From Actinomycetota bacterium (GTDB lineage Bacteria; Actinomycetota; Aquicultoria; Aquicultorales; JAMCWL01), in NCBI GenBank assembly GCA_023481285.1, contig JAMCWL010000067.1, positions 1-36,836 of the forward strand: a stretch of 36,836 nt of DNA, read 5' to 3'. Every line of letters starts with the position of its first letter. Positions within the stretch are counted from its first letter, which is position 1. Position numbers and translations under genes: made by a program. Below are positions 1 to 8,404 of this stretch, piece after piece. Below the pieces are notes generated by a model, which saw only the letters and a list, made by a program, of their open reading frames with translations, was not told the DNA's origin and made no database searches.

Positions 1-219
1 TCTTAGCCCCTACCTCGCATATCTGCCGGAACAACACCTACAGGTCATAGTCAGTCAGTTGTTTTGGAATTGCCTGATCTCACACTACCCGATCCCTGGC
101 CGCCCGACTATTAATCCGATATTGGTGGCAAGATGAGCTGAGGTAGACCGGATGCCGAAATAGTTTTAGAATCGTTTGTGAGGATTTCCCTTGCCATCGA
201 AATCCAGTGAGGTGAGTAA

Positions 220-1020
220 TTGACTCGCTCCGACGGAATTCGCCCGGCCTGGCACCGGGATGCAAAGTGGATCTTTCGAATTCTCTTTACGATATCGCTC
301 TTCTTCACACTCCTCGCCTACGAGGCTTTTAATTTTACCTCCTTTGAGTTCGTCCTCTCCATCGGCAAGCCCGTGATAAAGAATTCCCTCAATTTGACGG
401 GAATGATCGCCCAGAATAGAGAGAGTCTAAACGCGTTCGCGGCGTCAAATCCGGATGCGTTCGTCGAAGTTCCCCGTGAGCTTGACGTCAAGATAAAGGG
501 TCGCGACGTTATAAAGATGTCGGACGACGAGATCGCCGACAAAGTGCTGGACGTAGTGCTCAAGGACGTCTATTCCGAGGGAAGCGGAGCCAAGGTAAGT
601 AAACTGTTAGAGAGTAAGAAAGCGTCCAATTCCGACCCCGTACCGTTGGTCGGCCTGGTGTCGGGGATATTTAATAAGAAAACCCACGAAAGCCTTCAGG
701 CCGCCTGGCGAACCCTCGCCTTCTTTAGCTTCCTTCTTCTCCTTCCTTACCTCTATTTTAGCGAGGGCTTTGCCAAGTTGACCAGCCCGGGTATGAGCAT
801 AGCCCTGGCGTCGTTTCCTTTCGCGGTAATAGCGTTCGCCGGCCGCAGCTTCGGTTTGGACGGTATGGCCAAGCAGACGGGCGTTCTATTCGTGGTCGGG
901 GTCTCTCTGTTCATCTTAGGTTCGATCTGCCTGGTGGTGAACTACGTTAGGCTGAACAGACTGGGACCGGTAAAAACCGGGATTCCATGGGCGCACACGA
1001 ACCATGATGGTCGGCGCTAA
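220..1020 (+). CDS. Hypothetical membrane protein
   Basis: I do not recognise this 266-residue protein. It starts at TTG, preceded by a GGTGAG ribosome-binding site at 211-216. There is one hydrophobic segment near residues 19-36, then a soluble stretch of about 120 mostly polar residues, then three closely spaced hydrophobic segments (about 165-181, 191-208 and 221-241). The soluble part is probably extracytoplasmic or a membrane-facing loop. The order TM, soluble domain, three TMs resembles sensor-like or chaperone-like envelope proteins, but no motif supports a function. It is followed by the PfpI-family gene on the same strand with about 100 bases between them. Confidence 0.65.
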   Translation: MTRSDGIRPAWHRDAKWIFRILFTISLFFTLLAYEAFNFTSFEFVLSIGKPVIKNSLNLTGMIAQNRESLNAFAASNPDAFVEVPRELDVKIKGRDVIKMSDDEIADKVLDVVLKDVYSEGSGAKVSKLLESKKASNSDPVPLVGLVSGIFNKKTHESLQAAWRTLAFFSFLLLLPYLYFSEGFAKLTSPGMSIALASFPFAVIAFAGRSFGLDGMAKQTGVLFVVGVSLFILGSICLVVNYVRLNRLGPVKTGIPWAHTNHDGRR

Positions 1021-1122
1021 AACTCGGCTCAATGCTATACTATCAACCCTAGGATGATCTGGAAGAAAGGCGCCTGCGAAGAAACCCGCCCAGGCGAAAA
1101 AGTAATAAAGGAGGAATCGGCT

Positions 1123-1638
1123 GTGCAGAGCAAAAAAGTACTCATGATCATCGCCCCCAAGAATTTCAGGGACGAAGAGTATCTACGGCCAAGAAAGATT
1201 CTCGAAAATGCCGGAGCTTCAGTAACGGTGGCCTCGGCTACCACGGCCGAGGTCACGGGGATGCTCGGCCTTAAAGTGAAGCCGGACCTCAGACTGACCG
1301 ACGTCAAGGTTGACGACTACGACGCGGTCGTCTTTATCGGCGGAGGCGGAGCGTCCGCATACTATGACGACCAGACCGCTCTTTCCATTGCAAAGAAAGC
1401 CGCCGGATCGAAGATTGTAGGCGCCATCTGTATCGCTCCGCAGATTCTCGCGAACGCCGGTGTTCTTCAAGGTAAAAAAGCCACCGTCTTTGCCTCTCAA
1501 ATCGAATCGTTGAAAGCCAAGGGTGCGAACTTTACCGGCGCGGGCGTCGAGCGTGACGGCAACATAATTACGGCCGACGGGCCCGGTTCCGCTGGCGAAT
1601 TCGGGGACGCCATCCTCAACGCGATCACCGAGCAATAA
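1123..1638 (+). CDS. DJ-1/PfpI family protein
   Basis: The protein belongs to the DJ-1/PfpI superfamily (class I glutamine-amidotransferase-like fold): an N-terminal beta strand (VLMIIAPKNFRDEEY), the GGGGA loop after VVFIG, and the nucleophile elbow GAICIAP, whose Cys is the expected catalytic residue. Family members act as deglycases, peptidases or stress chaperones; the exact activity cannot be read here. The frame opens at 1054, but I place the start at GTG 1123 because AAGGAGG lies at 1108-1114 with ideal spacing and homology begins there (171 residues, normal for the family). The gene stands alone, followed by a dispersed repeat and a tRNA. Confidence 0.85.
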   Translation: MQSKKVLMIIAPKNFRDEEYLRPRKILENAGASVTVASATTAEVTGMLGLKVKPDLRLTDVKVDDYDAVVFIGGGGASAYYDDQTALSIAKKAAGSKIVGAICIAPQILANAGVLQGKKATVFASQIESLKAKGANFTGAGVERDGNIITADGPGSAGEFGDAILNAITEQ

Positions 1639-1643
1639 TGTAG

Positions 1644-1677
1644 GTCATTACGAGGAGCGGAGCGACGAAGCAATCTC
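1644..1677 (+). repeat. Dispersed palindromic-type repeat
   Basis: The stretch contains CGAGGAGCGGAGCGACGAAG followed by CAATCTC. This closely resembles a widespread intergenic repeat of many bacterial genomes (ATTGCGAGGAGCGAAGCGAC followed by GAAGCAATCTC). It lies directly after the PfpI-family stop codon. Only one copy is in the window, so its repetitive nature is taken from general knowledge. Confidence 0.55.
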
Positions 1678-1738
1678 ATACACCCCTGCGATAGCGCCGC
1701 GGATAGCAAGCTCAGCAACTGAGCACTACCCGGATCAT

Positions 1739-1767
1739 TTGATTGAAACCCGTTGATTTGCGATAAT
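1739..1767 (+). promoter_or_regulatory. Putative promoter of the tRNA gene
   Basis: TTGATT (1739-1744) and GATAAT (1762-1767) are separated by 17 bases, a standard housekeeping-sigma layout. The tRNA begins 51 bases downstream, so a short 5' leader would have to be removed. Confidence 0.4.
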
Positions 1768-1818
1768 AGCTAAGTCATTTTCCAAGGTACAAAGAGACCA
1801 AGGCAGCATGAGACTAGA

Positions 1819-1892
1819 GGGCCCATAGCTCAGTCGGTCAGAGCAGCGGACTCATAATCCGCGTGTCGTAGGTTCGAGTCCTACTGGGCCCA
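1819..1892 (+). tRNA. tRNA with CAU anticodon (elongator Met or Ile2)
   Basis: A complete 74-nt cloverleaf. The acceptor stem GGGCCCA pairs with TGGGCCC and the discriminator is A1892. The D arm contains TAGCTCAG and GAGC, the anticodon stem GCGGA/TCCGC encloses the loop CTCATAA, and the T loop is TTCGAGT. CCA is not encoded. The anticodon stem lacks the three G-C pairs of an initiator and the end is paired, so it is not tRNA-fMet. CAU could be elongator Met or a lysidine-modified Ile2, which cannot be decided from this sequence alone. Confidence 0.93.
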
Positions 1893-1902
1893 CGCAGGTC
1901 AG

Positions 1903-1937
1903 AGAGGGCGTTTGGAATTTCCAAGCCCTCTTTTTTT
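1903..1937 (+). terminator. Rho-independent terminator of the tRNA
   Basis: AGAGGGC (1903-1909) pairs with GCCCTCT (1925-1931), with an inner TTTGGA/TCCAA extension, followed directly by a run of T. It lies 10 bases after the tRNA end. Confidence 0.85.
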
Positions 1938-2315
1938 CGTCTATGCACTCATTTTGCACTTGTAATTTTCACGGTTGCACCCATTTCGCGCTCAAGAACG
2001 CACCCCGTTTCATCTCTCAGCTAGCTTTGTCTCTCTCGCCTGCCCTCGCCCCATGGGAAGAGCACTTGTTAAAAAGCCTCTCACGCTTCGCTTCATAAAC
2101 AATTGCAGGAATTTTGTTTTTGGGAGCGAATGAAGTCAGAAAAATAAACCAGGTTCGAAGATTGGCTAGCTGGGTCCATAGAGGCAACGGAAGTCGTTAT
2201 TAAATAAACAATCCAAATATCTTTACGAGCTGCCCGTTAGGTTAGCCTTAAGTGGGAAAATACTCGACAGTTGATCCGAGTCCACCTTCCAACTTACGGA
2301 CCTAAGGGGCCGTTC
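1938..2315. other. Intergenic stretch without recognisable gene
   Basis: About 380 bases between the tRNA terminator and the DUF4234 gene. No ORF with a ribosome-binding site, RNA gene or long repeat was found. A C- and T-rich part (about 1950-2060) has two GCAC-containing segments (near TTTTGCACTT and TTGCACCCA), which recall sequence beside tRNA attachment sites, but no integrase or att duplication is visible. Confidence 0.4.
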
Positions 2316-2804
2316 ATGAGTATGCGATTTAGACGTCGGATGCGAGAACAACAAGAAGAAGCGGCCTATGTCTCAACGGCATTGCTCGGCAAGAAGCGAA
2401 GCCCTGTAGGTGTTGTCTTCCTGTCGTTTATCACGCTCGGATTCTATTTCATTTACTGGCACTACAAAGTAAATAAAGAGGTTGCGGCCTATGATATACG
2501 CATTGAAGTAAATCCGGGGGTCTCCGCGGTTGCCGTCTCTTTCGGCTGGCTTTTTCTCTTCGTTCCCTCGTTCGTTTCCGTCTATAATACGGCGCAGCGT
2601 GCCCAGCTCATGTTCGAGTACAACGAACCTTCAATTGGCGTTTCGGGAGGTTACGCGGCATTCCTTCACGCGTTGATCGGGCTCGGCTTTCCAATGCTCT
2701 CGCTTTTTTACCCTGCTTACCTGCAAGGCAAGCTCAACCGTTTCTGGCGCCTTGAGGCCGCGAAGTTGGGAGAGATCATCGAGGAAGAGCGACGCGCAGC
2801 ATGA
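2316..2804 (+). CDS. DUF4234-type membrane protein
   Basis: A small integral membrane protein with the DUF4234-like core: a hydrophobic segment PVGVVFLSFITLGFYFIYW, then a charged HYKVNKEV stretch, then further hydrophobic segments (SAVAVSFGWLFLFVPSFVSVY split by a turn, and GYAAFLHALIGLGFPMLSLFY). The N-terminus is very basic (MRFRRRMREQQEE) and probably cytoplasmic; the C-terminus is an acidic/basic helix. Function of the family is unknown. The frame opens at TTG 2271, but AAGGGG at 2304-2309 favours ATG 2316 (162 residues). It converges on the permease gene. Confidence 0.6.
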   Translation: MSMRFRRRMREQQEEAAYVSTALLGKKRSPVGVVFLSFITLGFYFIYWHYKVNKEVAAYDIRIEVNPGVSAVAVSFGWLFLFVPSFVSVYNTAQRAQLMFEYNEPSIGVSGGYAAFLHALIGLGFPMLSLFYPAYLQGKLNRFWRLEAAKLGEIIEEERRAA

Positions 2805-2956
2805 TCGGAGCACATTCTCTTTCTAGGCATTGTCTTCAATGAGATGCCAAACCAAGTTCAGATCATGAGAATTGGGATGGTTTCTCGCGGACCAACGTTG
2901 GTTCAATCGAGAGAAACTACCCAATATTTAACAAAATGGCCTGGTAAATAAAGTAC

Positions 2957-2973
2957 GCGGTACCTGGTACCGC
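2957..2973. repeat. Perfect palindrome beside permease stop codon
   Basis: GCGGTACC (2957-2964), one base, GGTACCGC (2966-2973). It directly abuts the stop codon of the minus-strand permease and lies between two convergent genes. It could act as a transcript-end hairpin, but no T run follows on either strand. A related GGTACC doublet occurs at 10403-10416. Confidence 0.5.
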
Positions 2974-4866
2974 TTAGCCCAGATGATAGGGGACGCTGAC
3001 GACAACCACCTTGCGCCAGAAGAAGAGGCGGGCCTTCAGCAGGATCGAGGTCTGGTTGTGGAGAAAGTGCTGCCACCACCTGCGGCAGACGAATTCCGGG
3101 ATGACGACGGTGATGATGTCGTTGTCGTCCTCCTTGTCGATCTCGCGGAGACGGGCGACGACCGGGCCGATGATGTCGCGGTACGGCGAGGGCAGGACCT
3201 CCAGATCGAAGCCGAAGCCGTACTTCACCCACTCGTGCTCTATCAACTTCGCCGCCTGACGATCGGTCGCGACGTGGAGCGCGCGAATCGGGTCGCCGTT
3301 CGCCAGCGACTTGGCGTACTCTATCGCCTGGACGGTCCCGATGTGGACCTTCGAAACCAGGACGACAACGTTGTGCCTGAGCGCCAGAGGCAACTTGAAC
3401 TCAAGCGTCTCGATGTCGAAGTTCAGGTTATCCACGGAAAGCTCGCGCGATGTCGAGACGTAATGGCCATTAATCTTCTTAAAGACGCAGATCAAAACCG
3501 GAACAATGGCGATGACTATCCAGGCGCCGCTCAGGAACTTCGTTAACGCAATAACGATCAAGACAAAAAAAGTCGTCGTGGCGCCCACCGCGTTGATGAC
3601 GGCTTTTCTTCGCCAGCCCGCAGTGCGGTCCTTATGCCAGTGGCGGACCATGCCAAGCTGAGAAAGCGTAAAGCTCGTGAAAACGCCTACGGCGTAAAGA
3701 GGTATGAGCCTGTGAGTTTCGCCGCCAAAGAATATGATTAAAAGAGAAGCGAAAGCGGAGAGAAGAATTATGCCGTTCGAGAAGGCCAGCCTATCGCCGC
3801 GGTTTTTAAGCTGCGTCGGCATGTAGCGGTCCCCGGCCATGATCGAGGCAACGCGCGGGAAGTCGGCGAAACTGGTGTTAGCGGCGACGACCAAAATCGA
3901 TGCCGTCGTAGCCTGCACGACATAATAGAATATTCCACTTCCGAATACTACTCTAGCAAGCTGCGAAATCACCGTCTCCGAACTGTTCGGTTTAATCCCC
4001 AGGAGATTGCTTAGTACAGTAATCCCCACAAAAAGTGAGCCAAGGATGGCCGCCATCCAGACGAGTGTCGTCCTTGCGTTTTTCGCTTCGGGCTTTCTAA
4101 ACGACTGGACGCCGTTGCTGATGGCTTCGACGCCGGTGAGGGCGGCGCAGCCAGAGGCGAACGCTCTTAGGATCAGAAAGAGCGTTATGCCTTGAACCGC
4201 GATGGTCTCCATGGGTGAGGTGCTGACGATAACCCTCAGGCCCATAAAATAGCGAACCAGCCCAACGACGATGAGCGCCGAGAGGCTTATCACGAACGAA
4301 TATGTTGGAATGGCGAAGATTTTGCCCGAGTCGCGCACGCCTCGCAAGTTGGCAATGGCAACCAGTGCGATGAGAGAGACGCCAAGGATTACTTTGTGCT
4401 CTTGCAGCGCGGGTATCGCGGAGGTGATGGCGGCGACGCCTGCGGCGATGCTAACCGCGACGGTCAGCGTGTAATCGATAAGAAGCGATGCCCCGGCTAT
4501 CAGCCCGGCGTTTTCCCCCAGGTTATCCTTGGCCACGATGTATGCGCCACCGCCATTGGGATAGGCGAGAATGACCTGTCTATATGAGATGGAAATAATC
4601 GTTAGGAGAAGTACGATTGCCCCCGCTATTGGGAGAGATAGACTAAGAGCTCCGGCTCCCGCCAATACCAGAATTAGCAGTATCTCCTCGGTCGCGTAAG
4701 CAACAGAAGAGAGAGCATCCGATGAGAAAACAGCCAGCCCGAGCGTTTTTATTAGACGCTCTTCAGCCATTCTCTTGGTATCTATGGGCCTCCCGAGGAT
4801 AAGTCTTTTAAGGCCCTTTATGCTAAGCGACGAATCTATCCGCTCACTTGTTCCGACCGTTGCCAT
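2974..4866 (-). CDS. APC-superfamily permease, KimA-like
   Basis: A 630-residue transporter with about twelve hydrophobic segments and a soluble C-terminal domain of about 150 residues. The segment FSSDALSSVAYATEEI and the following NGGGAYIVAKDNLG match the APC superfamily, especially the high-affinity K+/H+ symporter group typified by Bacillus KimA (YdaO), which has the same length and a C-terminal cytoplasmic domain. Potassium uptake is thus likely but inferred; an amino acid substrate is the alternative. The start ATG has only a distant GGAG. A 7-bp-arm inverted repeat lies about 80 bases upstream. I saw no c-di-AMP riboswitch. It follows the epimerase gene on the same strand. Confidence 0.8.
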   Translation of the reverse strand: MATVGTSERIDSSLSIKGLKRLILGRPIDTKRMAEERLIKTLGLAVFSSDALSSVAYATEEILLILVLAGAGALSLSLPIAGAIVLLLTIISISYRQVILAYPNGGGAYIVAKDNLGENAGLIAGASLLIDYTLTVAVSIAAGVAAITSAIPALQEHKVILGVSLIALVAIANLRGVRDSGKIFAIPTYSFVISLSALIVVGLVRYFMGLRVIVSTSPMETIAVQGITLFLILRAFASGCAALTGVEAISNGVQSFRKPEAKNARTTLVWMAAILGSLFVGITVLSNLLGIKPNSSETVISQLARVVFGSGIFYYVVQATTASILVVAANTSFADFPRVASIMAGDRYMPTQLKNRGDRLAFSNGIILLSAFASLLIIFFGGETHRLIPLYAVGVFTSFTLSQLGMVRHWHKDRTAGWRRKAVINAVGATTTFFVLIVIALTKFLSGAWIVIAIVPVLICVFKKINGHYVSTSRELSVDNLNFDIETLEFKLPLALRHNVVVLVSKVHIGTVQAIEYAKSLANGDPIRALHVATDRQAAKLIEHEWVKYGFGFDLEVLPSPYRDIIGPVVARLREIDKEDDNDIITVVIPEFVCRRWWQHFLHNQTSILLKARLFFWRKVVVVSVPYHLG

Positions 4867-4940
4867 GTTAACCGCAAAAGCTCCGTCTCGTGTTTAGGCA
4901 GACGCACGTCTCTTTCTGCGCTTCCTATGTCCCTCATAGC

Positions 4941-4957
4941 ATGGTAAATATTACCAT
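4941..4957. promoter_or_regulatory. Inverted repeat, possible operator of the permease
   Basis: ATGGTAA, three bases, TTACCAT: perfect 7-bp arms, 75-91 bases upstream of the permease start. A weak promoter TTTATG-N16-TATGAG on the minus strand would place this palindrome in its spacer, as expected for a repressor site. No cognate regulator is in the window. Confidence 0.35.
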
Positions 4958-5009
4958 AAAGCGACGCTTTTGGTTACTTAAGTCACATAGGAAACCATCT
5001 CCCCCAAGG

Positions 5010-5969
5010 TTAGACGGCGGCGCCCACGCCGAGCTCTTGAAGGATGGCGTCTATTCCAGAGCGATAGTTGGGGTATTTGAGCTCGACCCCGAGCTCCCGG
5101 CGCATCTTCTCGTTGGAGAGCCTCAACGAAGAGAGAATCATCTTCACGAAGTCGGCGTTGAAGACGACCGCCTTCCCGGTTAACCGCCCGAAGAACCCGA
5201 CGATGCGGGCCAGCCTTCTGGCCGTCGCTTCGGAGATGTGCTTGGCCTCCGGCGCGCCCAACCGGTAGGCCAGGTAGTTATAGAAATCTTTGAGCTGTAC
5301 CGGCTCGTTATCCACGATGTTATAGATCTCGCCGGAGCGGCCCCGCTCGGCGGCGGCCAGGAGCGCCGCGGAAGCGTCTTCGACATGGATGGCTGACATC
5401 CAGTTGTGACCCCTGCCGACTAGCCTTACCTGCGTGCGTCCGGCGTTCTCCAGCATGAGCATCTGGCTTCTGGGCCCGTAGACGCCTCCCAGCCGGCAGA
5501 TGACGCCGGAGAACCCAACCTTCGCTTCATTCATAACTATACGCTCAGCCTCTAGTTTAGATCGACCGTATGCCATTACCGGATGGCAGTCGGACTCCTC
5601 GGTGACCGGTTCGTCGCCGTGTTCGCCGTAGACGGTGCCGCTCGAGGCGAGAACGAAGGTCTTCAACCCCGCCGCCGCCGCGGCGTCGACGAGCGTTCTC
5701 GTCCCCTCAACGTTGGTGCGATAGATGTTTCGCTCGTTACCAACCATCGTCCCGGCCAGGTGAAAAATGACGTCCATGCCATCGAGCAACCCGCTGATCG
5801 TCTCGGGATGGCGGATATCTCCGAGGACGGCTTCGACGCCGAGATCGGTGAGGTTGTGAAGGCGTGCCGGGTTTCGAGCGAGACCGCGCACCTCATGTCC
5901 TCCATCAAGCAGCCCCTTGATAAGGTCAAGCCCTATATAGCCGCCGGCGCCGGTCACAAAAGCTTTCAT
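5010..5969 (-). CDS. NAD-dependent epimerase/dehydratase (extended SDR)
   Basis: A 319-residue extended short-chain dehydrogenase. The N-terminal GAGGYIG is the dinucleotide-binding glycine motif, DVIFHLAGT the strand-4 motif, the catalytic pair is YGRSK (Tyr-x3-Lys), and a Ser/Thr-containing VLASSGTVYG precedes it. Such enzymes act on nucleotide sugars, or as 3-beta-HSD-like sterol/terpenoid and flavonoid reductases. The substrate cannot be told. It lies downstream of the B12-dependent radical SAM gene on the same strand with about 80 bases between, so the two may share a pathway. No strong ribosome-binding site is visible; a 15-bp tandem duplication sits just upstream. Confidence 0.88.
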   Translation of the reverse strand: MKAFVTGAGGYIGLDLIKGLLDGGHEVRGLARNPARLHNLTDLGVEAVLGDIRHPETISGLLDGMDVIFHLAGTMVGNERNIYRTNVEGTRTLVDAAAAAGLKTFVLASSGTVYGEHGDEPVTEESDCHPVMAYGRSKLEAERIVMNEAKVGFSGVICRLGGVYGPRSQMLMLENAGRTQVRLVGRGHNWMSAIHVEDASAALLAAAERGRSGEIYNIVDNEPVQLKDFYNYLAYRLGAPEAKHISEATARRLARIVGFFGRLTGKAVVFNADFVKMILSSLRLSNEKMRRELGVELKYPNYRSGIDAILQELGVGAAV

Positions 5970-5974
5970 TATAC

Positions 5975-6004
5975 GTCCCGTATACCCAAGTCCCGTATAC
6001 CCAA
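5975..6004. repeat. Exact 15-bp tandem duplication
   Basis: GTCCCGTATACCCAA occurs twice head to tail (5975-5989, 5990-6004), directly in front of the epimerase start. On the minus strand each copy reads TTGGGTATACGGGAC, so the leader carries two GGGTAT boxes. Confidence 0.9.
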
Positions 6005-6049
6005 AGAAGGCGACCTCTCCGCCTCTTCGATTTAACCCATGCCGCCAGC

Positions 6050-7408
6050 TTAAGGAGTTGGTTCCCGCTCCAAAGTGCTGACGAACCCCGGCTGCGCTGC
6101 CACCTCGTCAGCCTGAGCCGTTTCGGTGGTTAACTCGAAAAGACGGCGGTAGACGACGTTGATCTCCCAGAAAACCGTGATCTTGTAAGGAGAGTGCAGG
6201 TAAAGAGCGCCCCGCAAAATACGGCGGATCATCTTCCACCAGGAGTAGGTCTCACGGCAAGCCGCCCTGTATTTGGCCTCCAACTCGGCGGCGCTCATCT
6301 TGGCCGGCTTGAAGACGGCATGACCTATATCGTACTCGTCCCATCGACTGTGGATTATCCTGCCAGCCTCTTCAAGCGACCTCCTCAGGACCGTTCCAGG
6401 ATAAGGGGTTAGGATCGTAAATTGCGGCACCTCTATATTGACTCTCCTCACGAAATCCACCGTCCGCTCGAAGATCATCTCGTCGTCCTCGTCGAAGCCG
6501 AAGACGAAGCAGCCGATGATTCCAATTCCATGGCGATGGAGGCGCTTGACATCCCTTGCGTACTGGGAAACCTTGTTCACTTTCTTGCCGAGAGACTCGA
6601 TAGCCTCGCTTCCGAGCGACTCGAAACCGATGAGCATCCCGATGCAACCGCTTCTGGCCGCTAACCTCAAAAGCTCCAGGTCGTGAGCAAGATTAAGCGA
6701 CCCCTGACTTATCCAGCTAATCTTTAGGGGAATAAGCGCCCTGAAAAGCTCTTTGGCGTATTTGGGATTTCCAACGATGTTGTTATCGGTAAAGAAGACG
6801 AACTCCGCTTTGATCTTTTTGATCTCCTCGACTACCTCTTCGACCGGGCGGTAGCGCATCCGGTTTCCGAACATCGGAGTAGTCGAGCAGAAGTTGCAGT
6901 TAAAGGGACAGCCCCTAGACGTTTCGACCTTCGGAATGTCGATGTACTTGTTGATATCCACCAGATCGTGCCTCGGAACGGGCGAACCCACGAGATCAGG
7001 CTTTTCCTCATTTTGGTAGATCCCCTCGGAACGGCCCGCCGTGAGGTCCTTCAAGACCTCCTCTATTACGCCCTCGGCCTCCCCTACCACGACGGCGTCC
7101 GCGTGCTCGAGCGCTTCCTCGGGTAGAAGACTTGGGTGAACGCCCCCGAGGATCACCCTCTTCCCCCTCTTCCTAAATTCGTCGGCAATTCTGTAAGCGC
7201 GCGGAGCCATGACGGTCATTATTGTAATTCCTGCGACGTCCGGCCACTCGTAATCGATGGGATCCACGTTTTCGTCGACGATGCGGACCTCGTGCTCGGG
7301 TGGGACGAGCGCTGCCAGGAGAGGTAAGGTCAACTGGCTCATGTAGACTCTTCCGAAAAGGCGAACGCTACCCGCTCTATCGTATGGTTGAATAAAGAGG
7401 ATTTTCAT
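6050..7408 (-). CDS. B12-binding domain radical SAM protein
   Basis: A 452-residue protein with an N-terminal cobalamin-binding Rossmann-like domain (about residues 1-140; VILGGVHPSLLPEEAL, DAVVVGEAE) followed by a radical SAM core with RGCPFNCNFC, the CxxxCxxC cluster motif. The C-terminal third resembles the DUF4070 extension of this class. These enzymes catalyse methylations or C-C bond rearrangements, often on lipids, hopanoids, phosphonates or antibiotics. The B12 base-off His motif (DxHxxG) is absent, which is common in the family. ATG at 7408 follows a weak leader. It neighbours the epimerase, so a shared small-molecule or lipid pathway is possible. Confidence 0.88.
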   Translation of the reverse strand: MKILFIQPYDRAGSVRLFGRVYMSQLTLPLLAALVPPEHEVRIVDENVDPIDYEWPDVAGITIMTVMAPRAYRIADEFRKRGKRVILGGVHPSLLPEEALEHADAVVVGEAEGVIEEVLKDLTAGRSEGIYQNEEKPDLVGSPVPRHDLVDINKYIDIPKVETSRGCPFNCNFCSTTPMFGNRMRYRPVEEVVEEIKKIKAEFVFFTDNNIVGNPKYAKELFRALIPLKISWISQGSLNLAHDLELLRLAARSGCIGMLIGFESLGSEAIESLGKKVNKVSQYARDVKRLHRHGIGIIGCFVFGFDEDDEMIFERTVDFVRRVNIEVPQFTILTPYPGTVLRRSLEEAGRIIHSRWDEYDIGHAVFKPAKMSAAELEAKYRAACRETYSWWKMIRRILRGALYLHSPYKITVFWEINVVYRRLFELTTETAQADEVAAQPGFVSTLEREPTP

Positions 7409-7534
7409 TGAGCCAATTTTTCCCGAGATTTCAGGTAATAAACGGTGCCGATAAAACCGGGTGCTAAACCCTTAAAGTTGATCGACGTTCGCTGCGTAGC
7501 TCGTTTACGCCCCGAGCAGAGTGAGCCGTGGCCA

Positions 7535-7560
7535 CTAAAAGATATCGCTAAAAGATATCG
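7535..7560. repeat. Exact 13-bp tandem duplication at a stop codon
   Basis: CTAAAAGATATCG is repeated without gap (7535-7547 and 7548-7560). The second copy holds the stop codon and last codons of the RsbW-like gene; the first copy repeats them downstream, so the gene end looks recently duplicated. Confidence 0.9.
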
Positions 7561-7982
7561 GCCCATTCCTCCAGACCAGCGGCCTCCCGCTTTTTAATCA
7601 GGCGCAAAGTCGTGCCTTCGTCCGTCTCTCTGATATCCACCTCATCCATCAGCGCCGACATTAAGAAAAGGCCGCGTCCTCGATACCCGGCACCCGGCTG
7701 AAAGGTCGGCAATCTGGCTCTGAAACGTCCCTCGTCCGTGACGTCGATAACGAGCTTGTTCCCATCGTCCTTCAACCTGATGTGGACCCTGTTCGCGCTT
7801 CCCCTGGGCGAGCCGTGCTCAATGGCGTTCGCCACCGCTTCCGAAACGGCTACCTTGATATGGTAAATCTGCGTTTCATCGAAGCCATGGTCGCTTGCAA
7901 AGCTCTCGACGGCGGTGCGCACTCTGGACAACTGACTGCCATCGCTCGGAATCTCTATCGTAATCTCCGGAACTTGTGTCAA
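7548..7982 (-). CDS. RsbW-like anti-sigma factor / serine kinase
   Basis: A 144-residue GHKL-fold ATPase of the RsbW/SpoIIAB type. The N box reads VSEAVANAIEHG (Glu and Asn for Mg-ATP), then DVTDEGRF as the G1-like box and GAGYRGRGLFLMSALMDEV as the G2/ATP-lid region. Such proteins bind a sigma factor and phosphorylate a STAS antagonist on Ser/Thr. The start is TTG 7982, overlapping the STAS gene stop by four bases (TTGA), so the two are translationally coupled. No sigma factor gene follows: the next gene on this strand is a radical SAM protein, so the target sigma is encoded elsewhere or the pair regulates another partner. Confidence 0.9.
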   Translation of the reverse strand: MTQVPEITIEIPSDGSQLSRVRTAVESFASDHGFDETQIYHIKVAVSEAVANAIEHGSPRGSANRVHIRLKDDGNKLVIDVTDEGRFRARLPTFQPGAGYRGRGLFLMSALMDEVDIRETDEGTTLRLIKKREAAGLEEWADIF

Positions 7983-8329
7983 TCCTTACGCTCCCTTATC
8001 GCCGATAGAGCGTCGTCGAGGGAGGAAAAGATGGCGAAGTTCTGCGTAAGCTGGGTGATACCGGCGATTTCAAGGATTTTTAGTACATTGCGATTCTCCG
8101 AGACGAGTGCAACACTGCCGCCGACCGGGTTTACTTTCTGTATGGCGAGGATGATGAGGGCTACGCCCGCGGAATCAAGATAGCTCACTTCCTGAAAATT
8201 GAGGATGAGATACTTCTCTCCTCCAGCGGTCAATTCCATTATCCGCTCTTCAATCGGTTTCGCCGTGAAGTGGTCGATCTCTCCCGCGACCGATATAACT
8301 GGGATTTCCTCGAAAATCTCCGTTCTCAT
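7979..8329 (-). CDS. STAS-domain anti-sigma factor antagonist (RsbV-like)
   Basis: A 116-residue single STAS domain. The segment YLILNFQEVSYLDSAGVALII matches the family signature, with DSAG holding the serine normally phosphorylated by the partner kinase. In partner switching, the unphosphorylated form captures the anti-sigma factor and frees sigma. The frame opens at 8425, but AAGGAG seven bases before ATG 8329 fixes the start, and homology begins there. It is the first gene of the pair with the RsbW-like kinase, and a sigma-B-type promoter lies about 75 bases upstream. Confidence 0.92.
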   Translation of the reverse strand: MRTEIFEEIPVISVAGEIDHFTAKPIEERIMELTAGGEKYLILNFQEVSYLDSAGVALIILAIQKVNPVGGSVALVSENRNVLKILEIAGITQLTQNFAIFSSLDDALSAIRERKD

Positions 8330-8404
8330 TTTATCTCCTTGACGACGCCTGTTCCTAAAACCCGCGCGGGCTGTCTCTGTGTGACCTGGCGCTTTGGCAC
8401 ACAT

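Noticed and set aside
1938-2100. Attachment site or integrated element beside the CAU tRNA
   Set aside because: No integrase, no duplicated tRNA 3' end and an intact terminator directly behind the tRNA.
2983-3546. Plus-strand 187-codon ORF inside the permease gene
   Set aside because: It is the antisense shadow of the permease C-terminal domain, acidic and low-complexity without a ribosome-binding site.
4867-5009. c-di-AMP (ydaO) riboswitch before the KimA-like gene
   Set aside because: The conserved GGGGA...CCGAA-type core and the internal pairing pattern could not be found in the 143-base leader.
5975-6004. Sigma-B promoter of the epimerase from its two GGGTAT boxes
   Set aside because: No GNNT box at 14-16 bases upstream of either copy.
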